Source: Colivivens sp963645405 | Lineage (GTDB): Bacteria > Bacteroidota > Bacteroidia > Bacteroidales > Bacteroidaceae | NCBI GenBank assembly: GCA_963645405.1 | Contig: CAVISR010000102.1 | Span: 1 to 6,444, forward strand | DNA: 6,444 nucleotides | Direction of reading: 5' to 3' | Shown here: positions 1 through 6,444 of the stretch, piece by piece | How positions within the stretch are numbered: the first letter of the stretch is position 1 | How the letters are laid out: each line of letters opens with the position of its first letter | Made by a program: the position numbers and the translations under genes | Notes under the pieces: generated by a model | What the model was told of the DNA's origin: nothing | The model's input: only the letters and a program-made list of their open reading frames with translations | Databases searched by the model: none

Positions 1-129
1 AGCCTTAGAACAACCAAGCGGGAGTTCTACGTACTTCGAGACATGAACCTTATCCAATACGTGGGAAGTAGAAAAGACGGTCATTGGGAAGTAGTGGACA
101 AAGAGAAAACAAACGAACCTCAATCATAG
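1..129 (+). CDS. C-terminal tail of an upstream gene, winged-helix-like end (partial, 5' truncated)
   Basis: Frame 1 is open from the first base to a TAG at 127-129 and gives 42 residues; the start lies outside the window. The visible part contains TTKREFYVLRDMNLIQYVGS followed by RKDGHWEVV. A helix, then 'L-I-x-Y-V-G-S-x-K-x-G-H-W' before a short polar tail, is the pattern I associate with the recognition helix and wing that close AlbA_2-type (Schlafen-like) ATP-binding regulators and some Fic-family proteins. That family link is recalled, not searched. The gene is on the same strand as jetA and stops 9 bases before its ATG, so the two are probably co-transcribed and the operon promoter should lie further upstream. 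It could be a regulator of the cluster or an independent defence gene; too little is present to decide. Confidence 0.6.
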   Translation, partial: SLRTTKREFYVLRDMNLIQYVGSRKDGHWEVVDKEKTNEPQS

Positions 130-138
130 AGCAACGAC

Positions 139-1353
139 ATGGATACATTGTCTCATTTTCACACACTCGACGAACTGATACGCGCCCTGGACCGAGAGCG
201 GCGCTTGCTTAGCGGATTGTTCCAGGACCGCAAGCGGCTGTCGTTCCGCTATTATGTGGCACGAGAACTGGCAGCGAGGAGGGACGAGAGCCTGGACTTT
301 CTCAAACGCTTCGGAGTGATTCGCGACAATGGCGACTTCGTGGAGTTGGAGGACGTTTACCTTAAGTTCTTTGAAGAGGTGCTCGAGGTGAACGAGGAAA
401 TCAACGTGGCGAGCGTGAAGGAGAGCATCGGCAGCCTCAATGCTGCCATTGAATACTGGCAGAGCGAGAATAGTCCGTCGCGTAAATACGGCTATCTTAG
501 GGATGTCAAGCGCATACTCCGAAACATCGCTCTCACAACACTGCGCAACGTCATCGACCTGAAACGCAACATCGACAACACATACAAGAACGAACCGACT
601 TTTGCCATCAAGAAGAAGAAACTGGTGCATCTCGACGAGAAACGCAGAGACATTGCCGCTCTCATCAATGAGTGCGAACGGGTGATAGACGAGAAGCAGT
701 CGACGTTCTTTCTCGTAGCCATGGATGTGCAGCTGCGCGAGACGGTGACCGACGTGAAGCTACAGTTGAGGGAGGTGTATCATAATCTTCTCGAACTTGA
801 CCGACAGATTATCAACTACCTCAACCTCATCGAGTATCAGAGCCGGCTCTATGAGAAGGTGCAGAAACTCAAATATTTGCGTGACCAGATGCTGCTCGAG
901 ACCAATACCGACATCAAGGCAAAGTTGCAGGCAAGGAATCCCGTGTGGATGGAACCGCGCCCACGATACACACTGAAAGTATCCCTCTCAATGCTTCGGA
1001 CATCGGACATTGGTCTTAAATTACTGCAGGATGTGGCAAAGGGAAAGGGCAACGACCGCTTGCGCAAAGTCAATTTGGCAGAACCACTGACCGCAGAGGA
1101 GCTGAGCGAGCAAAGCCAGGTGCTGCAGATGGTGGACGTGCATGAGGTGAAAACAGCGTTCATGGCATCGGGCGACAACTTGTTCAATTTCGTCATGAAC
1201 TATTCGGGGTGCCGGAAAATCGTCACCGACGAAGAGAAACTTGTGCTGTTCTGCCAGATAGCTGCGCAATACCTCGACGAACTCTCTATCAGCGACGAAT
1301 ACCGTCGATACAACGACATTGAATATCCATTGATTTATCCAAAGACGGCTTGA
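139..1353 (+). CDS. jetA: JetA, kleisin subunit of the Wadjet SMC complex (MukF/MksF-like)
   Basis: 404 residues, close to the length of MukF (about 440). In Wadjet, JetA is the kleisin: its N-terminal domain contacts the neck of one JetC, its C-terminal winged helix caps the head of the other, and JetB dimers bind its middle. Visible here are an N-terminal helical/winged-helix region (about 1-90, with LDFLKRFGVIRDNGDFVEL resembling a helix plus wing), a long charged helical middle (about 90-270, including a KKKKL patch and leucine-rich heptad-like stretches), and a compact C-terminal region from about residue 330 ending in YPLIYPKTA. No catalytic motif or signal peptide is seen, so it is cytoplasmic. 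The ATG at 139 is chosen because an in-frame TAG lies only 12 bases upstream and no other start intervenes. There is no Shine-Dalgarno sequence. The assignment rests mainly on position before jetB and jetC; the sequence alone is weakly diagnostic, as is usual for kleisins. Confidence 0.85.
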   Translation: MDTLSHFHTLDELIRALDRERRLLSGLFQDRKRLSFRYYVARELAARRDESLDFLKRFGVIRDNGDFVELEDVYLKFFEEVLEVNEEINVASVKESIGSLNAAIEYWQSENSPSRKYGYLRDVKRILRNIALTTLRNVIDLKRNIDNTYKNEPTFAIKKKKLVHLDEKRRDIAALINECERVIDEKQSTFFLVAMDVQLRETVTDVKLQLREVYHNLLELDRQIINYLNLIEYQSRLYEKVQKLKYLRDQMLLETNTDIKAKLQARNPVWMEPRPRYTLKVSLSMLRTSDIGLKLLQDVAKGKGNDRLRKVNLAEPLTAEELSEQSQVLQMVDVHEVKTAFMASGDNLFNFVMNYSGCRKIVTDEEKLVLFCQIAAQYLDELSISDEYRRYNDIEYPLIYPKTA

Positions 1354-1372
1354 CCATATACCTACTAAATAC

Positions 1373-1912
1373 ATGCGTTACACAAAAGAAATATTTGAGA
1401 TACTGAGCAAAGGAAGTTTCATTTCGCAGAACTCCATTTCGCAGCAACAGTCGCACTTCTATGATGCCATAGAGGATGATTTCCAGAACTATCGTGACTA
1501 CTACGAAGGCATCGGGTTCGTGCTCGAAGGCGGCAACGGCTACTACTATTTCTCACGCACAGAGAACAAGGTGGAACTGGCAGACAAGGTGCAGCGCCTG
1601 GCAGCATGGATTGATCGTCTGGACTTCCTCAAGACGTTCAACTCGACCTTCGGCTCGGGCTTTACTTTCCGCAAGTCGAACATCCTCGAGAAGTTCTCAA
1701 GTGACATAGAGCTGAAGGAGAAAGCACGCCGCCTCTACACCGACCTCAAGACCAACGAGGAGAAGGTGGACAAACTCATTGCGGACCTCGACCGACAGGG
1801 ATTTATAGAACTGGAGAACGAGTTGGACGGTACGTACAAGGTGACTGCCGCTTTCCACTACATCGAAGAACTCATAGATTGTCTCACCATCATAGAAACC
1901 GAACAGGAATGA
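1373..1912 (+). CDS. jetB: JetB, winged-helix kleisin-associated subunit (MukE/MksE-like)
   Basis: 179 residues, in the range of short MksE/JetB proteins (MukE is about 230). JetB forms a dimer that binds the central part of JetA and helps hold DNA in the SMC complex; it has no enzymatic activity. The N-terminal part (about 1-65) has helices followed by GIGFVLEGGNGYYYFSR, a beta-wing-like element typical of tandem winged-helix proteins. A second helix-and-wing unit occurs near residues 130-165, where DRQGFIELENELDGTYKV is again a wing. Two such units match the MukE/MksE plan. The ATG at 1373 follows a 19-base A/T-rich gap after the jetA stop, with no Shine-Dalgarno sequence. The TGA stop overlaps the jetC ATG (ATGA at 1909-1912), which suggests coupled translation. 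Assignment is by domain plan and by position between a kleisin and an SMC gene. Confidence 0.87.
   Translation: MRYTKEIFEILSKGSFISQNSISQQQSHFYDAIEDDFQNYRDYYEGIGFVLEGGNGYYYFSRTENKVELADKVQRLAAWIDRLDFLKTFNSTFGSGFTFRKSNILEKFSSDIELKEKARRLYTDLKTNEEKVDKLIADLDRQGFIELENELDGTYKVTAAFHYIEELIDCLTIIETEQE
1909..1912 (+). other. ATGA stop/start overlap coupling jetB and jetC
   Basis: The jetC ATG (1909-1911) overlaps the jetB TGA (1910-1912). Such overlaps usually allow terminating ribosomes to restart and help fix subunit ratios. An AGGA at 1905-1908 abuts the ATG and is too close to act as a normal Shine-Dalgarno site, so coupling is the more likely initiation route. The coupling itself is inferred. Confidence 0.8.
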
Positions 1913-4900
1913 GAGCATTACGCAAGATAGTATTTGTAAACAGTGCACACATCCGTTATGCAGAGGTTCGTTTGGACGGCAACGTGCATTTCATCGGTAC
2001 GCAAGGTGTGGGCAAAAGCACGTTGCTCCGCGCCATCCTCTTCTTCTACAATGCCGACAAACTGCGCCTTGGCATCCCGAAGGAAATGAAGAGTTTCGAC
2101 GAGTTCTATCTGCCCCACGCCAACTCTTTTATCGTTTATGAAGTGGAGCACGAGCACGGACCATTCTGCATACTGACGTTCCGCAACACGGGCCGTGCTT
2201 GCTTCCGTTTCATCGACAGCGAATACCGCAAGGAGTGGCTTGTTGATGAGACTGGCGAAGTGACAGCGGAGAGCAAGGTGATACGCGAACGTCTTGGCGG
2301 AGCTTATATGAGCAAGATAATAGACCGCTATGAACAGTATCGCGACATTCTCTACGGCAACAAACAAGCCGTTGGCAAGGAGTTCGCACGATTCCAGTTG
2401 ATGGAGACCAACCGCTACCAGAACATTCCGCGCAGCATTCAGAACGTGTTCCTCAACTCACGCTTGGATGCCAACTTCATCAAGGACATCATCATCCGTT
2501 CGATGAGCGAGGAGGAGGCGAACATCGACCTGGGCTACTTCCGCCGTCAGGTGTCAGACTTCGAACAAGAGTACAAGGACATTTCGTGTTGGTACAAGCT
2601 CAATCCCAAAGGCGAGTCGGAGGTACGCAAACAAGCAGATGCCGTGGTCAATGCCTACCATGAGTTGCTGTATATGAAGCAGCAGATAACAGAACTGTGC
2701 GGAGAGCTGAACTATGCCATACGCACTTCGCGTGAGCGTTTGCCATTGATAGAGAAAAAGATGGCAGATCTGCAGGAAGAGTTGAACCGGCAAAAGCGTT
2801 TGTTCGATGAACTCCAGCAGAAATATGAAACCGAGAAAGCCGGACTCAACCAGGAGCAAGGAGTGGTCAACGACCGGCTGAAGCGGCTGAAGGAACGCCG
2901 TGAATACTATGCTGCCCGACAGATAGAGTCGGTCATGCAGAGATGCGACAAGGAACAACTCGTGCGTGAACAACTGGAAGCAGACAAGTCCCGGCTTGCA
3001 GAACTTACGGCAAAGTTCAATGACGTCACAATAAAGTACAACGCCCTGCGCCAAAGCATAAAAAGTCAACTCGAGGGCTATCGCCTCTCACAGAACAACC
3101 GCATCAGCCAGCTGGGCCAAGAGAAACAACAAAAAGGCGAACTGTTGCTTGATGACCACACCAAGCAACGTGAAAACATTGAAACGACTTTCACTGAGAA
3201 AATTGCAGTTGCCACAAATGCTGTCGACCAGCTGAAAGGCGAGCAGACTGACGTGGACAAAGAAATACTGAAACTCCGATACTCGCAACCTTATAAAGAA
3301 GAGCAGGAAGCGCTGCACAGAAATCTGGAGGAGCTTGCGCTTCGCGAGAAAGAACTCGCGGGACTTGTTTCCACCGCAATAGCCAGCATCAACCAGTTGC
3401 AGGCGGAGTACGACAAGCAGGAATCTGAAATTATCGCCGAAAGCAAGAAGCAGCAAGAAGCGAAGCAACAGGAAATCGATGATGTGGCTGAGCAACTGGC
3501 TAAGACCGAAGAACTATTGTCGCGCACCAAAGGTTCGCTGTACGAATGGCTTGAAGAGAACAAACGTGACTGGGAGCAGAACATCGGTAAGGTGGTCAAT
3601 GAGGAAAAGATACTCTATCAAACTGGTCTTCATCCCGAGAAGTCTGATGGCACGACACTGTTCGGGGTCAAACTCGACCTCTTGGACATGCCGCTCGCTG
3701 TGCGCAAACCTACCCAACTGAAGGAAGAAAAGGCTCAATTGGAGAAGACACTACAAGCCTTGAAGGCAGAACATAAATCTTTGATTGAGTTGCAGGAACA
3801 GAAAATAGAAGACTTGAAGCACACGTATGCTCCCAAGATGAAGGACCTGCGCTACCAAAAGTCTGCCTATGAAGTGGAACAGAATCAGATTCCGCAAAAA
3901 CGCAAAAGCATTCAAGTGAAACTTGAAGACTATGCCGCCAAAGCGAAGCAGAAAGTGGATGCCACGACAGCAGAACTGGTTGCACGTCAGCAAGATCTTG
4001 CCCACAGACGTACCGATGCAGAAAGCGAACTCGCCAAGGTCAAAACTGAAAAGCAAAAGCAATTGGACAGCGAAGACAAGCGATTCCAAAAGGCAAAGGC
4101 GGAAATAACCAGGCAATATGAACAGAAGGTTGCGGAAATACAAGCCGAGATAAAGCAGCAGGAGCAGAAGACTGAGTCAGAGTTGCAACGGCTTGGGCGG
4201 CGGGAACTCGACGAGTTGCATGGTCGTGGTGCCGATACCCGTTTGGTGGAGGAATGTAAGGTGGCAATCCGGACTTCAGAAGATGAATTGAAGTTCATTG
4301 AAAGCCATCGTCAATTGGTTTACGACTATCGCCACGACAAGGAAGAACTCTTCGACCATGAAGAGGAACTCAAGTTACAGAAGAAACATATTGCTGAAAA
4401 GCTGCAACAGCTGAACGAAAAGTATAACCTGCGCCGACAGAAGCACAACGACCAGATGTCCGCACTGGAGAGGGAACTGGCCGGTCATCGTCAGGAAAAG
4501 AACCGCATCGACGGAGACTTGCAAAAGGCGGACCATTTCACACACGACGAAAACCTCTGTCCATCAATACTGGCCGACACTCCAGAGCGTCAGACACTGC
4601 GCACGCCCGGACAAGCGGTGGACGAACTGACGAGCATCATTGTGGCGCGGCAGGCAAACTACAATCAGTTCAAGAGCAAAGTCAATGTGTTCAAGTCAAA
4701 CTTCACAGCCAAGAACACCTTCAACTTCCGCACCGAGCTGACACTTGACGAGGACTTTATGGATTTTGCCAATAATCTCGACGATTTCTTGGTAAACAAC
4801 AAGATAGAGGAATACCGCCGCCGTACCAGTGAACGCTATGTGGACATACTCGCGCGAGTATCGAAGGAAATGGGCGAACTGACCCGTTACGAGTCGGACG

Positions 4901-5556
4901 TGGACAAGATTATCCACGACATCAACAACGACTTCCGTGAGCGCAACTTTGCCGGTGTCATCAAACTCATTGCCCTTCAGCAAGTACCTTCTACCGACAA
5001 GATGGTGCAACTGATGAAACGCATCAAGGATTTCAACGACGAGAACCAGTTTGCTATGGGCGAGATAAATCTCTTTTCTTCTGTCAACCGCGATGATGTC
5101 AATCAGAAAGCCGTTGGCTACCTGTTGGACTTTATGAAATCACTGCTCGACAATCCTCAGCGGCAATATCTCTCCCTATCCGACCTCTTCCAATTGCAGT
5201 TCCGCATCATCGAGAACGACAACGACACGGGTTGGGCAGACAAGCTGTCGCACGTGGGAAGCGAAGGTACGGATACACTCGTGAAGGCAATGATAAACAT
5301 CATGCTCATCAATGTGTTCAAGGAGAAGGTGAGCCGCAAGTTCGGCGATTTCCGCATCCACTGTATGATGGATGAGATTGGCAAGCTGCATCCGCAGAAT
5401 GTGAAAGGCATACTCGACTTTGCCAACGCCCGTAACATATTGCTTATCAACTCGTCGCCAACCACCTACAACGTGTCTGACTACCGCTACACCTACCTTC
5501 TGAGCAAGGATAGCAAGTCGCAAACCGTAGTACACCCACTCATCTCACAACAATAA
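1909..5556 (+). CDS. jetC: JetC, SMC-like ATPase of the Wadjet complex (MukB/MksB-like)
   Basis: 1215 residues. This is the motor: dimers bind ATP between their heads and extrude DNA with JetA and JetB. The N-terminal head carries Walker A, GTQGVGKST (G30 to T38, K36 the ATP lysine). Coiled-coil arm 1 spans about 245-540, a non-coiled hinge-like block about 545-603 (containing TTLFGVKLDLLDMPLAVRKP), and arm 2 about 604-870, rich in Q, K and E. The C-terminal head (about 880-1215) has a signature-like GSEGTD (G1117 to D1122) and Walker B CMMDEIG (D1155, catalytic E1156). Likely helix breaks in the arms lie at P461, P642, P662 and around residues 767-775 (HGRGADT); one may be an elbow. Start: ATG at 1909 overlaps the jetB stop and puts the first strand directly before Walker A. 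A TTG at 1879 would add 10 residues inside jetB and is less likely. RecN/SbcC-like proteins are excluded by the MukEF-type neighbours. Confidence 0.95.
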   Translation: MRALRKIVFVNSAHIRYAEVRLDGNVHFIGTQGVGKSTLLRAILFFYNADKLRLGIPKEMKSFDEFYLPHANSFIVYEVEHEHGPFCILTFRNTGRACFRFIDSEYRKEWLVDETGEVTAESKVIRERLGGAYMSKIIDRYEQYRDILYGNKQAVGKEFARFQLMETNRYQNIPRSIQNVFLNSRLDANFIKDIIIRSMSEEEANIDLGYFRRQVSDFEQEYKDISCWYKLNPKGESEVRKQADAVVNAYHELLYMKQQITELCGELNYAIRTSRERLPLIEKKMADLQEELNRQKRLFDELQQKYETEKAGLNQEQGVVNDRLKRLKERREYYAARQIESVMQRCDKEQLVREQLEADKSRLAELTAKFNDVTIKYNALRQSIKSQLEGYRLSQNNRISQLGQEKQQKGELLLDDHTKQRENIETTFTEKIAVATNAVDQLKGEQTDVDKEILKLRYSQPYKEEQEALHRNLEELALREKELAGLVSTAIASINQLQAEYDKQESEIIAESKKQQEAKQQEIDDVAEQLAKTEELLSRTKGSLYEWLEENKRDWEQNIGKVVNEEKILYQTGLHPEKSDGTTLFGVKLDLLDMPLAVRKPTQLKEEKAQLEKTLQALKAEHKSLIELQEQKIEDLKHTYAPKMKDLRYQKSAYEVEQNQIPQKRKSIQVKLEDYAAKAKQKVDATTAELVARQQDLAHRRTDAESELAKVKTEKQKQLDSEDKRFQKAKAEITRQYEQKVAEIQAEIKQQEQKTESELQRLGRRELDELHGRGADTRLVEECKVAIRTSEDELKFIESHRQLVYDYRHDKEELFDHEEELKLQKKHIAEKLQQLNEKYNLRRQKHNDQMSALERELAGHRQEKNRIDGDLQKADHFTHDENLCPSILADTPERQTLRTPGQAVDELTSIIVARQANYNQFKSKVNVFKSNFTAKNTFNFRTELTLDEDFMDFANNLDDFLVNNKIEEYRRRTSERYVDILARVSKEMGELTRYESDVDKIIHDINNDFRERNFAGVIKLIALQQVPSTDKMVQLMKRIKDFNDENQFAMGEINLFSSVNRDDVNQKAVGYLLDFMKSLLDNPQRQYLSLSDLFQLQFRIIENDNDTGWADKLSHVGSEGTDTLVKAMINIMLINVFKEKVSRKFGDFRIHCMMDEIGKLHPQNVKGILDFANARNILLINSSPTTYNVSDYRYTYLLSKDSKSQTVVHPLISQQ
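4846..4861. repeat. 16-bp perfect palindrome inside jetC
   Basis: ATACTCGCGCGAGTAT reads the same on both strands, with no spacer and a CGCGCG core. It lies in the codons for residues near 980-985 of JetC (DILARVS). A palindrome of this length has roughly a one in ten chance of occurring somewhere in a window of this size, so it may carry no function. Confidence 0.4.
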
Positions 5557-5593
5557 GAACACTCGTTTTTTACTGATAAGTATTCCGACAGGT
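5557..5593 (+). other. jetC-jetD intergenic gap (37 bases)
   Basis: This is the longest gap in the cluster. It holds a run of six T at 5566-5571 but no inverted repeat before it, so it is not a convincing intrinsic terminator. No Bacteroides-type -7 box (TAnnTTTG) is present. The only purine stretch near the start is AGG at 5590-5592, too close to the ATG to be a normal Shine-Dalgarno site. jetD is therefore most likely read from the same transcript as jetABC but is not translationally coupled by overlap. Confidence 0.5.
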
Positions 5594-6444
5594 ATGAAAA
5601 TAACTATAGCATTGATAGACAAACTCATCCGCCTGCGCAATGGAGAATCCTTGCCTTCCAGTTTGCTTCGCGGTGAATGGGTGGAGGGTTTGCTGCAGGA
5701 AGGAGTGTTTGTCAGTCGTTCTCATGGTAGCCAGCGTAGTATCGTAGCCTCATCTCCACAAACCCTGGAGCAGGCATTGGGCAGATTTGACGAACGGTTG
5801 TGCAGTCTCAATAGCATTCGCGAACTTCTTCTGAATGAAACGTCTGCACGCTCAGACCAAGCTGCCAATACAGGCAACTCCAAACTCATCACCGTCCGTT
5901 CGTGCCCGGGATTTCCCGTCAATTCATACGAGCCAATACTCTGCACGCTAAATGGAAAGGAGATAACCATCGCTCCCCAAGACGGCACTTTTCTTTTCAT
6001 CACCGATTGGCAGTCGTTCTCTGTGCCCGAGGATGTGACGATAGTGAACATCGAGAACATGGAGAACTTTCGCCTTATCCGTCAGCAACGCGGGTTGTTT
6101 ACTTCTGTTCTTCCCAATCAACGCTTGCTCTTCGTCTCACGTTACCCACAATCTACCGACCTGCGTTCGTGGTTACAGACCATTCCCAATTGTTATGTTC
6201 ACTTTGGTGACTTCGACCTTGCCGGCATCAATATCTTCCTTACCGAATACGAGAAATATCTTGGCAACCGTGCATCCTTCCTTATCCCCGCAGACATCGA
6301 ACAACGTCTGAGCCATGGTTCACGGGAAAGATATGATGCTCAATATCAGAAGTTCCGAAACCTGACAACCGACATTCCGCCGTTGCAGCAGTTGATAGGT
6401 GCAATCCACAAACATCGTCGTTGCTACGACCAGGAGGGATATAT
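5594..6444 (+). CDS. jetD: JetD, Toprim (topoisomerase VI-like) nuclease of Wadjet, 3' partial
   Basis: 283 codons are visible from ATG 5594 with no stop before the window edge. JetD cuts circular DNA after the JetABC motor has extruded it. The C-terminal half shows the Toprim metal-binding motifs: VNIENMENF with the conserved glutamate E154, and GDFDLAGINIF with the acidic pair D206 and D208, as in topoisomerase VI A subunits and DUF2220 proteins. The last residues, CYDQEGY, resemble the 'Q-E' motif near the C-terminus of DUF2220, so probably only a short tail is missing. The N-terminal part (about 20-55) contains LLRGEWVEGLLQEGVFVSRS followed by a wing-like strand, consistent with the CAP-type winged helix of this family. 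There are only about 150 residues before the Toprim glutamate, shorter than in type I JetD with its DUF3322 arm region. ATG 5594 is the first ATG in frame after the jetC stop; a CTG at 5573 would add 7 residues. Confidence 0.9.
   Translation, partial: MKITIALIDKLIRLRNGESLPSSLLRGEWVEGLLQEGVFVSRSHGSQRSIVASSPQTLEQALGRFDERLCSLNSIRELLLNETSARSDQAANTGNSKLITVRSCPGFPVNSYEPILCTLNGKEITIAPQDGTFLFITDWQSFSVPEDVTIVNIENMENFRLIRQQRGLFTSVLPNQRLLFVSRYPQSTDLRSWLQTIPNCYVHFGDFDLAGINIFLTEYEKYLGNRASFLIPADIEQRLSHGSRERYDAQYQKFRNLTTDIPPLQQLIGAIHKHRRCYDQEGY

Noticed and set aside
1..138. Promoter directly upstream of jetA
   Set aside because: The stretch is coding to position 129 and has no TAnnTTTG or other convincing promoter pair; the promoter probably lies before the upstream gene.
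1021..1374. Antisense reading frames opposite jetA, of about 60-170 codons
   Set aside because: They lie wholly opposite a well-supported coding gene, have no recognisable domain, and arise from the codon bias of the + strand.
1879..1908. TTG at 1879 as the jetC start, adding 10 residues
   Set aside because: The extra residues lie inside jetB and look unlike a protein N-terminus; the ATG at 1909 gives a standard ATGA overlap and a normal SMC N-terminus.
1918..4298. Several antisense frames opposite jetC, the longest 171 codons at 2554-3069
   Set aside because: Leucine- and phenylalanine-rich translations are the expected complement of a Q/K/E-rich coiled coil; no start context or family resemblance supports them.
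5566..5571. T6 run after jetC as a rho-independent terminator
   Set aside because: No inverted repeat precedes it, and jetD follows within 23 bases as part of the same system.
5902..6210. Second + strand frame inside jetD (102 codons)
   Set aside because: It overlaps the jetD frame that carries the Toprim motifs and has no recognisable domain.

Overview
The window carries one co-directional gene cluster on the + strand that reads as a Wadjet (JetABCD, also called MksFEBG or EptABCD) plasmid-defence operon. This is an SMC-type condensin with a kleisin, a winged-helix partner and a topoisomerase-VI-like nuclease. The system is known, not new. The operon is complete apart from the extreme 3' end of jetD, which runs off the window.

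Layout: positions 1-129 hold the C-terminal tail of an upstream gene that looks like a winged-helix DNA-binding end. Nine bases later comes jetA (139-1353, MukF/MksF-like kleisin). A 19-base gap leads to jetB (1373-1912, MukE/MksE-like). This overlaps jetC (1909-5556, MukB/MksB-like SMC ATPase) through an ATGA junction. A 37-base gap leads to jetD (5594 to beyond 6444, Toprim nuclease, no stop in the window). No RNA gene, CRISPR array, insertion sequence, convincing promoter or terminator is visible, and no gene-free stretch is longer than 37 bases.

How the genes work together (established for Wadjet, not shown by this sequence): JetC dimerises through a hinge and binds ATP with its heads. 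JetA bridges the heads, JetB dimers bind JetA, and the JetABC motor extrudes DNA loops. On a small closed circle the motor stalls and JetD cuts the DNA, so plasmids are lost while the chromosome survives.

Organism: probably a Bacteroidota member, most likely Bacteroidales (Bacteroides/Prevotella-like). The grounds are the mid-range GC content by eye, the absence of properly spaced Shine-Dalgarno sequences before all four starts, and the general look of the proteins. This is inference. The Wadjet subtype is left open: JetA and JetB do not read to me like the type I DUF3375/DUF4194 proteins, and JetD has a short N-terminus, so a non-type-I (II or III) system is more likely.
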